Shown here: positions 14,401 through 26,644 of the stretch, piece after piece
Position numbering within the stretch: the stretch's first letter is position 1
Layout of the letters: each line of letters starts with the position of its first letter
Assembly: GCA_018340805.1 (NCBI GenBank)
Contig: JACMZG010001908.1
Location: 20,512,263 to 20,576,262 of the forward strand
Length of the DNA stretch: 64,000 nt
DNA from: Microvelia longipes
Lineage: Eukaryota > Arthropoda > Insecta > Hemiptera > Veliidae
Direction: 5' to 3'
Notes under the pieces: model-generated
What the model saw: only the letters and a program-made list of their open reading frames with translations
Told to the model about the DNA's origin: nothing
The model's database searches: none
Translations under genes and position numbers: made by a program

Positions 14401-15357
14401 AGAACACGTTTTTATTGGTTCTCGAACCAAATTTAAATAAATAAGAATTCGATTTAATAAGCGTTTTTTCGCAGGGTTTTGGCACGAATCATAAGACTAA
14501 CTTTAATAATACTTTAGACTAGTATCTATATAGTATTAATACTCTAAATTAAATGGCGGCCGAAAAGCGGGAGGAAAGCGGTGAATAAGCGAGCTTTTTT
14601 CATCCGGCCGACGTTATTGATGGCGGAAGTGTTATCGTCATAATTATGTTTCCTATCAAACATATCTAACGCTTACTTATCTAAATGGTCATCACCGTTT
14701 GTGTCTGCTTGGCGATTTTAAGTTTGATTATAGTATCTTGACAATAACCACACAGAACGCTATAAAACTATGACAAAACAATGACTAATAGCAAAACAGA
14801 TTAATTTAAATCTATCTTTTGTCAGTTATGTGCAACAATTTTATAGATTTTTAGATTAGATTCAGTTTTGCTTACAATTTTTCATGGGTTGTACTTTATT
14901 TTACAAATATGCAAGGTATACGTCTCTTATAAGTTACATGCTTGTACCTAGAGACGTATCAACAAACAATATGTTACAAAAATATAGATTTTTTATATAT
15001 AACAAACTTATATGTACTGACTATATATGTACGTATTGCTTGTATTGACTATGTATGAATGTATTGTTTGTATTGACAACGTATGTACGTATTGCTTGTA
15101 TTGACAATGTATGAACGTATTGCTTGTATTGACAATGTATGAATATACATTCATACATATTGTATGAAATATTGTTTTTATTGACAACGTATTGACCTTT
15201 AACAAGAGACTCCTCTTGTTAACAAGAGATTTACTTAGACATGATATAAATATAATTTTCATTTTTTAAACTTGTAATGTAATATAAAATATTTAATACA
15301 TCTTAATGATTTCAGGGCGGAAGAACAAATGGATTAGAAGAAATAACAGCTGACTAA
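8469..15357 (+). CDS. Last two coding exons of an unrecognised gene
   Basis: Exon 8469-8552 is bounded by ttcacag and gtaagtt. Only one frame is open, reading DSEAQLKVNLMETTADSP... for 28 codons. Exon 15316-15357 follows atttcag and reads GGRTNGLEEITAD then TAA. Both are in phase 0, so they join cleanly across a 6.8-kb intron into a polar, acidic C-terminal tail of 41 residues. AT-rich sequence with AATAAA-type polyadenylation signals (for example near 15522) follows the stop. I see no domain and do not recognise the product; earlier exons would lie before this window. The intron holds several repeats. The splice pattern and phase agreement support a real gene end, but an additional skipped exon cannot be excluded. 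Confidence 0.5.
8840..9080 (+). repeat. 5S rRNA-like dispersed repeat, copy B
   Basis: The 5S-like part (gttaagcag..., then cccggatgaatgaccgctga) lies at about 8897-8953. It is followed by the family tail: a gaagccgagcggagtgagtc phrase, then aaggtaccccgtacccgatt near 9047-9068. The small open frames on both strands here are just this repeat. It lies in the intron of the gene ending at 15357. Confidence 0.7.
9838..10605 (-). repeat. 5S rRNA-like dispersed repeat, copy C, near full length
   Basis: On the minus strand the element starts near 10605 with the family's outer end (acttttctttaaagcctttggtatat). It crosses about 550 bp of shared body and reaches the degraded 5S-like segment near 9965-10020. 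It ends in the tccaatgtagtctgtaccca-type tail near 9845. The body aligns by eye with copy H at 41968-42715, for example the phrases cataaatacactaggagcta and gtgcaaacacaatactttt. Confidence 0.7.
11126..12022. mobile_element. TIR element with a related element's sequence inside
   Basis: The outer ends are inverted repeats of about 40 bp centred on GTTGACAGCGCGGGAAAATA (11146-11165) and its complement (11981-12001). Similarity continues outward through gttataat and aatacaca. Inside, from about 11230 to 11955, lies sequence related to the separate element at 52950-53615: ccaagagccg near the left, gaaaaatttggtttgaagta and gagtcacattttttaaacct near the right. I read this as one element nested in another, or as two members of one family with different ends. 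No protein is encoded. Confidence 0.7.
12342..12418. repeat. 77-bp nearly perfect hairpin
   Basis: The two arms of about 37 nt are inverted copies separated by only 2 nt (tt, about 12379-12380). They begin CCCGGGTACATTTTATGTGC on the left, and the right arm mirrors this with one visible difference (CCTGGGTAC). Such a structure would extrude as a cruciform or fold in RNA. No relative was seen in the window. Confidence 0.85.
12419..13689. other. Non-coding stretch
   Basis: No exon is supported. A T-run lies near 13335-13352. The open frame at 13164-13391 (-) runs through it and is not credible as a gene. Confidence 0.4.
13690..14045. repeat. 25-bp minisatellite
   Basis: About 14 units with a period of 25 bp are built around AATCGTAGACATACAGGT. 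In the right half, units alternate between two forms ending GTTTATA and GTAATTA, which gives a 50-bp higher-order period. Units at the left end are more diverged. The periodic minus-strand open frame at 13708-13938 is a by-product of the repeat. Confidence 0.9.
14046..15009. other. Non-coding intron sequence
   Basis: No exon or element ends were seen. A slightly G+C-richer patch lies at about 14545-14640. Confidence 0.4.
15010..15165. repeat. 28-bp minisatellite
   Basis: About five units with a 28-bp period based on GTATTGCTTGTATTGACAAT. The open frame at 15008-15262 (-) is generated by the repeat. It lies just upstream of the terminal exon at 15316. Confidence 0.85.
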
Positions 15358-18300
15358 AATAGTTTTAATTATTCACTCTGATAATGCAAAATATTCTATT
15401 ATTTGTTAAATGAATCTAAAATGTTAACCTGATTTACAATAAGTTTATTATTTTTCTTTTATATTTTTTGTTTTGTTTTTTCCCAAAATTTATCACGGAT
15501 GAGATTATATTATAGGAAAATAAATATTTATATGTTTTGCTACGTTTTTGTTTAATTTTTTAAATTATTTTTAATACTTAACAATTTTAATTGTTATTAA
15601 TAAAACCTTTTGGTTCATTTGTCATTTTTTCATATTATTTGATGTTTTTTTAATCTATATTAAATACTTTTACATATTTTTTTTTAAAACATAAAGATTA
15701 TACTTCTGATTAAATAAATTGTGTATTACTTTTTTTCGGTTTTTAAAAAAAATCAAAACTTTGTTTTGTTTTATTTATTTAAAATGTTAAATAAATAATA
15801 TCTACCTATTTACTGTTCATTATTATTATTTAGATATTTGAGTAATATAAATTAAATAACTCTTAAATTAATATAAAATGTTTGTGGTATTATTACTTTT
15901 TTAAGAAAAAATAACATACATGTAATTAAATTTGGTTTGGCGAATCATGGTTATCAAAAGCATATAATTACGAATAATACTCAGCTGAACAAAAATAACT
16001 AGCACAGGGATGATTTTAATGCATAAAGGCTTAAATAGTATATTCTTTTATAATAATATCCTATATTATTATAAAATATTAAATTATTTTATTAAATATG
16101 ATTTTATTATTATAAATTAAATATTATTTTCTTTTTGTCTATTATTTAAATAGACAATTATTAAATTATTGCCAAGCTCTAAAAAACTGTTAAATTTGCC
16201 ATTGATTTTTTGACATGCTATTTTTTTTATTTTCTGAAAGGTTTCCTTTTTTATTTCAAATGCAGTATAAATATAAACAACGCAATTTTCCTCTAAAATT
16301 CATCTTAACAAAATTCAACATCTCGCTTTAAGAGGCAATCAAATCTAAAATAATTTACTTTCTGTTGACATCCTTATAGTAATGGTATTGGAAAACGAAG
16401 AAGAGTGTACATGCCAGATCATTAGTCAAGGTTGCAAACTTTGAAAATTGGTACGGCTCTCTATCTGCTGATATTAAGGATTTAATTGCTAATTGGCTGA
16501 TTGCTTAATATCTGTAAAATACATTAAACTGTTTAATTTGACTTTGCAAGTTATAATCCTAAAAGTGCTTGTCTTGAACATTGACTATTGTGTGCTATTG
16601 CTATAGTACTAAGACAATAGAGGCCCTATATCTTTCGGTATCGATAATACGTAACATCGTAATAATGCAGGATCTTAGTCGACTAAGATATACCTTTGTC
16701 AGTACGCTTATCCCTCTCGTACTCTAAATTACACGATTCCCAATTTTGGTAAAAGTCAAATCTTAACGTCATTAAAATATGGAATAGACTAAGGCGACTC
16801 AAGTCCCTTTTCCTGTTGCACTCAAGCCTTCCAATGTTGGCACCTGTAAACCAAGTTTGCCAAACTAACTTGTTCACCATTATTCTTTTTCAAAAAATTA
16901 ATTTTAACTAATAATTGTCTTATATTTATTATTATAATTTTATTAAAAAAAAGGAAAAATAGTCAAAATGATAACGATTTATATCATTTAAGTTAATTAT
17001 TTGTACATAACCGTTATTTATAATAAAAATACAAATTTATTATATTGTTAATTTTTAATTAAATTGATGTTTGAAATACTATATTGTAAGCATATCATAT
17101 ATAAGTTTGGTTCGTTAGTAAAAGTGGCCTATAAAGTTTTTGTTTCATGTATATAGCTACTTATATTTATAGATAAATTTATATCTACATAAATTATATA
17201 TATTAATAATTATTTATGTTAAAAATGTTAATGTAAAAAATACATACCCAATATATTATTTTATTTAAGTTATATTACATTTAAGTTACCGCATCATTAT
17301 CTATTTTGTAATTTTTATGATTAAATTTTATTTATCGAGATTTAAATTATTTAATGTAAGCTGTCATTTATCTATTTGACGATAAATAATATATTTATAT
17401 TTTTAAATAAGCATTTCATTGGTCTAATAATTTGTACCCTACTCATCTTAAGCAAATACTGTTGGTAACAAGATTACCCTTGGTAATCTTAAACGGGATA
17501 CCGTTGTCTTGTAGTCTCTAAAAGTTTAAATTTTCAACAGATATAATTTAAAAAGAAACAAGAATCAGCCTGTTTCTTTCTAAACTGAATTCTAAAATTT
17601 AAGATACCCAGAATTAAAACAAACATAAAGAGTAATCTTAGATTAATACTAGTATAGAAGGAGAATAGGACCGTAAATACGATAGAATTTTACTGATCCA
17701 CGAAAGCTTAGTGTTATCAGTCGAGTAGTGTTATCAAATTAAAACGAAGTTTACTGGTGTTCTTAAGTACGGGTACCAACTTAATTTTTTTGTTAGTTTA
17801 GCAATCTTAGTTTAGACTACAAGTGAATCGGCTTTTGTGATATCAGAAGTGCTCCTTTTATATAGAGTATTATTCTAAGTAATAAAGGAGAGTAAAAAGA
17901 ATATGAAACAATAAAAATATAAATATGGTTACTCAGATTTTTTTTATCAAGATTTGACATTATTTTGACTTTTATAAAACTAATTATATTACTTTCTGTT
18001 TTGAAATATTTTTATGCAGTCATAAATTTATTGGGACAATCATTATATTTCCCTAACTTATTCTGCTTAAATATACCAGGGCCCAGATATTTATATACTT
18101 TTTATTTTCTTTGCCATACTTTTGAAATGTAAATATGTTAATTAAATGTAAATGTACACTAAGTAATTTATCATATATGCTTATCCTACTTCATACATAA
18201 AAAATAAGAATTTATAAATTAAATATAACTATACTTAAAATTAAATTTACGACAGTCTTGTGAAATACAATTCCTAATAAATTTATCATTAACATGCATC

Positions 18301-21300
18301 AATAAAATTTATTTTTAAATGGATTATTTCTAATTATTATTAATTATTGAAATGAATTATTAAAAGACAATTTTCATTCCCGCTGAAAGTTGGGATAAAT
18401 TAAAAACTTAAGACCCGATTTAAATTATCTTTATGAAATCACAACTCAAAATTTTTCATTTTAATTATAAAAATGGACAATTTTAAAATTGAGTTTGCCA
18501 TCTGAAGGAGTTAATAATTTTTTAAATGAAAAAAAATAAAATAAAGATGATCTTGATTATGGAACTCATAAAGATGAGTTCCAAAATAACTATCATAGTA
18601 CAGCACACGCATTTCTAAAATTTAGGATTGAAAACTAAATACGACAAAATGTATTATTAAATTTTATTTATAATAATTAATGATAGTATATACGTAATAA
18701 TGATTGTAAATAAGTAAATTTTAAATATTGTATACAATTTACTAATAGACAAATTGTAGATGTTTTTTATTTGTGTTTTCTGTAACCCTTGTCTCTTCAT
18801 TTGCTGGCAAACTATTCAACTATGGGTGACCCTTACTTTTCAATGAATTATCCTGTTTACAATAAAATTTAATTAAACAATTTAAATTAATAACTTTTTG
18901 TTTAAACCTTTTTATAAATAAAGGTTTGTTTGAAAATCAGGGATGGGGGGGGAGACCGACCTTACGTTAATCAGGCCTGCAAACTTCAGGATTTTAGTAC
19001 AGCTGTCTATAAGTATATTTTTACGAGATTTTTAATGTTATTCTTATCAGTTTGACATAAATAAATATATAGTATAATAAAATATTTGAAATATTGACAT
19101 TTCTTTTACGTTTTCTCTTTTCTACCGCGGGTGTATAAAAAGCGTTTGCACTGAAAACCTGAAGCCGAGATTTTATTTGTTTTTAAAACCTGAGTGATTT
19201 TTACCAAGTTTTTTGCTCGAGTGTATCTGTTTGTTTTCATCGTAGCTATTAGTGTGTTTACTACTGGAGTTATACTAAAGATTTGAAACCTGTATTTTGG
19301 TACAAAAATCAATCTTTAGATCCACTTGTGCTTTAAATAACTTGGTGAAATTTTCAAAAATTCATAAAACACGGAAGAATTGTTAGATACGTTTAAAATT
19401 AAGTACATCTATAGAACGACTTTTCTGTACGACACCAACAACGTGACAAGACGTGATTTTTTGTCGAATGATATGTATACGTTTTATTCTTTTCAAATCT
19501 ATCTTTAAAATTGGAAAAGCATACAAAAGGAGAAAATTAGCACCAGTTCATACTTTGCTATTATAAATAAGTATACTAAGTATCATTATGGTACCAATAG
19601 TAATCTGGGAATAGAAGGAACATTTTCCTGTCTGAAGACGAGGAAAGCATGAGTGACGATTTATTGCAATATAAATCTGGTAATTTTTATATTCTATAAA
19701 AAGTTGTTACAATGAGCGTTCCAAATTTAATAACGAGAGGAAAAAGTCTGAGATGCACAGTACCCGTATTTTTACTATTTTAGTCATTCTAAAAAAGTAT
19801 TATTCAGTGATTTTACACTTAAACTTTATTAAGGATATTAAGGTTTAAATTTACACCTTTCTTTCGTAAGGGTTTGGGTTAAACTTTGTTTTATATTATA
19901 CTTCGTAATCCCAGATATTGTTTTCTATAGGTAGCCCCTCTCTATTAAAACCTGGTTAAAAGGAAGCTGCATTTTCCTTTGGATAAAGGCTTTAGCTTAA
20001 CACTGTTAGGAAGCTCATCAAAGCACGGAGTCTTCATTATCTGGATCTTCCCTCTGTCTATGAGGTTCTAAAGGTGATATTGTTTCTTTATTAGTTTAAA
20101 CCTTGGCTAAAAAGGATATGGTCGTTTTCCCTGGAGATGTTCCAAAATCCAATCTATGCACCCTCCTTGGAAATTAATAAAAGGCCCTCAGGTGATGAAG
20201 CATACGGTTTTTGGACTCAATTATAACCTCATCGAATTCTTACACGCTCTTGTAAATACTGTTCTTCCGATAACTCAATATTGACTACCGTCTGATCATT
20301 CGGGCTTCCACATACAATTGACATAAAGAGGTCTATAAATTATTTAATAAAAGTTGCGTTGCATTCAAAAGCGAAAGTAAGTAAGCAACTCAAATGTTTA
20401 AAAATTGTTTGGTTAGAATAAAAATAATAATAATTATCCCCTTATTGAATCAAATAGCAAGTTACATATTACAATTTTTGCAGTTAATTTTTATATAACA
20501 GATCATGAATTTGATTAAATCTGCAAAGCTGAGGATTTTTTACATTAGTTAAAATTAGTACCCAAAAGGGTGTAAAAATCAGTCCATATGATTATAGTTT
20601 ATAATCGACACAGCTTTCGATCAAAGACCTGATCGTTTTCAGAGTTGGATTTATTAAAACCCTAGATCAAAATACTTTACTATCTACTGATAACAATCTT
20701 CCTTTCTGTAATACACCATTTTTATTCTAACTAATACTCATTAGGTAGAAATACTCGTTTTGTTAGTTAGTTAGTATGTCCATTTTAGTGCTTGAAATTG
20801 CTCTTCTATTTTTGAATTTATCTCCGAAATCAATCGTTCCTCCAAAATACATCATATTGTAAAAACTCAGTTTATAGCAGGTTCCTGTATTTTTCTTTTA
20901 AATTCGTATTGTTTTCTATGTTAAACGTATACGACTTGCAAAAAGGTAGGACACGTAACAATAATTGTAAGCATTAAAAGAATAGATAAATTAAATCGAA
21001 TCTAAATCTATTACAAAACACATTTCTTTTGTGAGAAACAGTTCCCATAAATCAGATAAAATAAGAAAATATAGTGAAGGTTTTCGGGTCTCACTCCGAT
21101 CCCAACCAAGAGTTTACAAACGCTAATTTAAAGTAGCATCTTTCCCCATCCAATTTTACTTTTCATGAAGAGAAAATTAATTAACTACTCGCTTAATTAA
21201 TTATGTATTTCATTAAACAAAAAAAAGGAGGAACAAAGTCCTTATTTCTCTGGGTAATTATTCTTTTCTGGATAGTATTTGCCTTGAGGAAAAGGGATAA

Positions 21301-24254
21301 GTCCGGAGAGTGGGAGGCAGTCTTAAAAAAAATAATGAAATTGAAAAGTGGAAGGAATAAAACAGGTATTCATGGAAAACCTTTCTCTTCTTATTAACGT
21401 TAATATCTTCACTTGGCAGAATATTATTATTTTTTAATTTATTATTACCTTTTTTACAGCGTAGATTGTCAGGAGTATTTTTTTTTTTTGCTTTTGTCTT
21501 GTTTCATTATAATAATGTACAACTCAAGTGACTTAATGCCCCAGAAAGTATGTCTCCAGGTCCATTTCATTTATTGCTATATTAATTACTCTTAATCTTA
21601 AAATGCCTTTAAATAGACATACTGTTATTATAGTATTAGTGTGATGCTGTATACTATAATTGTTTTTAGTTTTTGGTGAATACTTATTTTATTTTTGCGT
21701 CTGTTGGTGTATTGTTGTATTATTTTTTCTTGTTTTGTTTCTTTACTGTATTTTAATAGTTAAACTCTAAACGATTAATACATTTTTTGTATTTTTGTTG
21801 TATTTAAATACTTGTTGAGCAACTACAATACTACTTGGTCATTATCTTATTAAACAAACGCGTTCTTATTTGTACTGGTGGAGTTTATCATAGTAAATAA
21901 AAACAAGTCTCCTTACAGAATAGCTTAATTAAATCTCAAACTCTCTTTCAGCCTATTTAAGCCATTATGATTATAAGCAAATAAATAAAATATAAGATAA
22001 AGTTGAAACTAAGCACAAACCGTACAATCAACTGGTGATGATCTGAGTCGGTTGAAAGCGGTTCTGAGGTTTATAAAAGCTATTTAGTGGAAAGACTTAT
22101 TTACTTTCTATTCGTGATTTAACTCCAAGTGGCAGTATTTATTTGGCTATTTGTCTATGGATATAATAGCAATACTCTTATTGCCTAAATAGCTGATTTC
22201 ACAATAAAATTAAATGACAATTTAATATTTTCTCTTATGACAACTTTATCCATAATCAGTTTGAGCAATTCGATTTACTTCCTTCAGAGGCAAGAAAAGT
22301 GCAAAATTTAGAGAAATAATACATGCACAATATTAATACAATAGGCTCGAGTAAAATGAATTTTAAAAAGCGAATGTAGATTGCAATCTTTATTTAATAT
22401 ATTGACATGGTTCTTTGTTGTTGACATGGCTTTACCTATAGAGATAAATAAAATATGGATTTGCATTATCTTCTAAAGATTATATCATTTATCAACAATT
22501 AAGTATGTATAATAATGATAAATTCTATATTTACATTATGAAAATTTATCCTTTTTATAATAGCAGCTGTTTCAATTCAAAATTTTAAAATTTAACCAAT
22601 TTTCTGATTGGAGAAACATATACCTTTTAATAAGGAATTAAGTTTATTAAAATGGCAAAGACTGAATCTCTATATTTCGATAACGCGACTATAAACGTAG
22701 ATATTTGCCTTCCCTCCATACCATTTATATGACCAAAAAGTCAATATTTTGTACATTAATAGTTAATATTGTAAGAGACATTTGACAATTCTTTCTTGGT
22801 ATTATTGCATTCTTATCAAAAGGCACGTCTCTGAAGTCTGTCACGTATAAAACATATCTTCAATAATGTGAAAAATATTAACTATAATTTTTATTTAATA
22901 AATACCTTAAAATGAATGCTGAATAGTTTAAAAAAATAAAAGATGCTTTTTAAATTGTTGGGTTCGTTTTTTAACTAATAACATTTACAAAATCTTGGAC
23001 ATGCTACAATTTTTTAATTTATTTCGCATCCCCTGATTCAAAAGTAAGCTATTAAAAATTTTGAGGGCTTTTTAAAAGAAGTTGGACGTCGAATTAGGAA
23101 AACGATCCCTTATTAGTTCTATAAAACTTTTTTAAATATTTTCATTTTTCAAAGAAAATATTCAGTCTTATTTTTTTTTTTTATAAAAACGCAGATTTAT
23201 TATAGAAAAAAATTGCTTTTCAAGACAAGATAAAAAAGGCGATCTTAACCCGATACTTTTCACAAATAATTTGCAATCATTTTTATATCTTCAGATTTCT
23301 TTAAGTTTCCAATTACTCGTCGAAAGATGAGATGAAAAATAAGTTTTATAAGATGTAGTAATTTTGTACAAATGACACCCTTATTTCATTTTTCAATAAG
23401 ACCTCTTACATAGTCAACTTTTTTAGGGAAATATTGATCGAAATTATTAAATAAATTATTCAAAATACAAAATATTTATTAATGTTTTATAAACTTAAGC
23501 GTTAAATGAAAAACCAATGCTTAACCTTACAGTTTATTATGTTGTTAAACACTGACTCTTTGCCGCTCTGTGCCTCCCTGTAGCCACTTTGCGGCCACAT
23601 TGTTGTTGTTCTTTATCCCTTCATCAGATTACTGGTTCATATAAATGGCATACAGCCAAAATAAAAGCGAATTTTCAAATGTATTATTGAAAAAACGTAA
23701 TTTGTTTACATTATGTTATACATGTCAATCAATAAGACCGAAACTAATACTGATAATGTACCTTCGTATGTTTGCTAACTATGTGTGGCGGTACACGGTA
23801 CATGTTTAAAAAATTAATGATGAATTAAAATAGCGTAAAACAAATCACTTTTTTTATTTTTATAAATAAATTTGAAAATTTGCTTGTATTGTGGAAAGAT
23901 GCCACTTATATAAACTAGTAATATAAGGCGTGATAATGCGCCCCCTGTGATGGTACTTTAGCGGGGAACATTTCGAGATACATTTTTTATTTAATTAAGC
24001 CAATGGTGTCATGTCATTACATGACAAGAAAAAATATAGAATTTTAATTGTCATAATTTCATTGTTAAAAATATTAAATAGATATAGTTAAAATTATACT
24101 AAATATTATATTAGATAGTTAACAAAAAAGAGACAGTTCTTTACATGGTAGCAGAGCGTGGTTAAAGGCTATTAAATAAAGTATAGATGATCTAATAACG
24201 AGCAATGGCAAGTTGTGTTAGGACCAGAAAAGGATCGTAACAATATGATCGAAA
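15358..24254. other. Gene-poor AT-rich stretch
   Basis: The first few hundred bases are probably the 3' UTR and end of the gene stopping at 15357. Beyond that I found no exon with matching splice sites and no complete mobile element. Short open frames at 16683-16880 (-), 19106-19312 (-), 21203-21397 (+) and 21413-21595 (+) carry no motif I recognise. A small hairpin (AAGATTACC/GGTAATCTT) lies near 17471-17492. Confidence 0.4.
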
Positions 24255-24288
24255 GAAACCTGCCTCACGTAGGCTTGAGGCAGGTTTC
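24255..24288. repeat. Short hairpin
   Basis: GAAACCTGCCTC and GAGGCAGGTTTC pair across a 10-base loop. The loop starts acgtagg. It is too short to assign a role and has no T-run that would suggest a terminator. Confidence 0.7.
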
Positions 24289-24725
24289 AAGCCCACTGCC
24301 TCCTCAGTTGTCGCACGAGATAAGCAGAAAGGTTATTTGATGAGAAAAGATTTGAACTCAAGATTTTAGATGTTTTATTCTTTCGTTCTATTGTAAAGAT
24401 CTTGTGTTCAACATAATTTAACACAAGATCTTGTTCAATTAAGGACTCATAGAAGCGTTTATAAAAGAATAGAGACCAGGTCTTGGACAAATATAGATTG
24501 TTTTGAGTCATTCGGCTTGCATGACTTACATATGAAGACGAACTGAGCTAGTAGGCTCGGTGCTATGGTCTAGACCATAGATCCAAGATTGGGTTAATAG
24601 AATAGCGAAGATTTTATTTTGTTGAGCTTTTTATTGTAAATATATTCATTCACTCAATACGACGATAGATTTCTGTTTGCTGAGATTCTTGTTGCTGAGA
24701 TAATATTCTGTAAAGTTTTCAAGGA

Positions 24726-24791
24726 TTAAGGGATATGGGGGTGTAAAAGGATGGGACCTGGTATACCACCCTGTGGGACTCCAGCCTGAAC
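24726..24791 (-). pseudogene. Reverse transcriptase scrap from a non-LTR retrotransposon
   Basis: On the minus strand a 21-codon frame reads QAGVPQGGIPGPILL before reaching a TAA. The phrase (Q/A)GVPQG(G/S)..GP is the well-known block in LINE-type reverse transcriptases just before the catalytic YxDD block. No other RT block could be joined to it, and a stop lies a few codons upstream, so it is a dead fragment. The match is short but specific. Confidence 0.55.
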
Positions 24792-26644
24792 AATAAGTCG
24801 TTATTAAAGTTTAAAAAACTAAATGTGTAAACTATGATAGCTAACTAAAGCTGCATGCCTAGGTACAATTTTTTCAAAATAGTTTAAAATGAGTTTCCAA
24901 TCGTTTTCCATAATTTCCCATAGTTGTTGTCACTTGCACTTAACATACACTTACCTCGTATATTATGTGAACTTAGCTTAAGTTAAATGCAAAATTTTCT
25001 TAAACAAAGCTGCTTCAAAATACTATTGCAGTCAAAATTTATTTTTTGGAAAGTAATCTCTTCAATTAATTTAAACATTATTAAATAGAGTATAGGGTAA
25101 AAAGTTTATAATTTAATTGGTTAAAACTAAAAAAAAAACACAAGAAGTATTTTTTGATAAAAGGTGAATGGTAAGATTAAAGAGAGATAAATCATATTAA
25201 TCATTTGAACGATTTTACTGTAAGATTATCGCCACATAGGAAGGATTCTATTGCCTAACTTGTTGCACAGCAATCTAATTTTGGAAAAGTTGATAAATAA
25301 ACCCTATTTGACTTAGCCAGTTCAACATTTGTCTGTTATTTTCTAGAATGCTGTGAATATTTCATGTTATAAAACTTATATATTATTATTTCAAATGATA
25401 TATTAGTTGTATATTATTTGTGTTGTTTTTTAGCGTTTTTTCTTGGAAATAAATATTAGGGGTTTAAACAGCACTATTAGTGGTAAAACGCTAATAACAG
25501 GCTTAGCAACCTTAGATTCAATAAAAAATTTACCCCGGAATACTAAAATAACTTCCAAAGAGAAAAAAAATGTTGAACAGTTTTAAAAAAGTCAACAAAG
25601 TATTCTTTTTTCATGTCTGCACAATAATAACATTGGTAATCCACAAAGCGGCTATAAATTATTTATTTTTCTTGTTATATGCTCGACAAAACATTAAATA
25701 ATGGCATCCTGTGCAAGACTTATTACAGCCTAATAATGTAATGAAACATTTAAAATTTTAATTTAATGATAGAGAAAACTACTTTTGAGTTCATGTATTT
25801 TTATTTTGTACAAAGCTCTATTGTTTTAGTGATACCCTCGTCCAATCTAGAGCTGATCTAGCTAGTTGAGGTAGACTGTCTATACTCTGTTTTATCATCG
25901 TTAAACTGGCCCTTCTTATCAGAAGAATAGTTAGCGATGATGTTGCTCCTGGTTCAGATGTCCTCCGTAAAATTGAAAGATTGTGACTCTTGTTTAAATA
26001 TCTGTTTTCTTGTCCTAAATTATAGAAATAAATTTAAATATTAAAAAGGTTTTAACTATGTTTATAATTAAAACATATGTAGGGGAGGCTTTTGTACCTT
26101 GAAGAGGCTGTTGTACCTCGAGGGCCGGTTACATAAAAACAGAAAAAATACTCTTACGCTTTTCCTGTTATTACGATAACAATTATCAAATTAAATAAAA
26201 ACGGCTCCAGTGAATTTTTAACTACGTGACTAAATGTGGTCTATAAAATCTAAAAATCAACTCATTTTTCAAGAACGCAGTGGTGCAATTAAATTATCAT
26301 TAATTCCTTTGTCGAGTGATTACTGGAGATCGTATGAAAATATTTAATTCCACAAAATTAACATTGAAGTCTTAATCTTCCAATAAAGATGTTAAATATT
26401 GAATAGAGTCATTCGCAAAAATCATTGAAAAAATTAAATAACGTGAAATTGAAAAGTCAAAAGTAAATGAAGTATAGAAAAATAAAACAATTCACATAGA
26501 AAAGGACGTTCATTCTAATTTGAAGTAAACCTTCATTTATATCTTCACGAACAAATTCACGGTGCGTAAAAACATTTTTTAGTTGGTTAAGGTTATTAAC
26601 AAACTTACTGTGAGTATTGCGTATCCAATTGAAAAACCTAGATT
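24792..26644. other. Non-coding stretch
   Basis: I see no exon or bounded element. It is AT-rich throughout. The part nearest 26644 may be the 3' UTR of the peptide gene that ends there. Confidence 0.4.

Noticed and set aside
13690..15165. CRISPR-like array
   Set aside because: The units are contiguous 25- and 28-bp minisatellites without unique spacers, in a eukaryotic genome.
24255..24288. Intrinsic terminator
   Set aside because: A hairpin without a T-run, in eukaryotic DNA where such terminators are not used.
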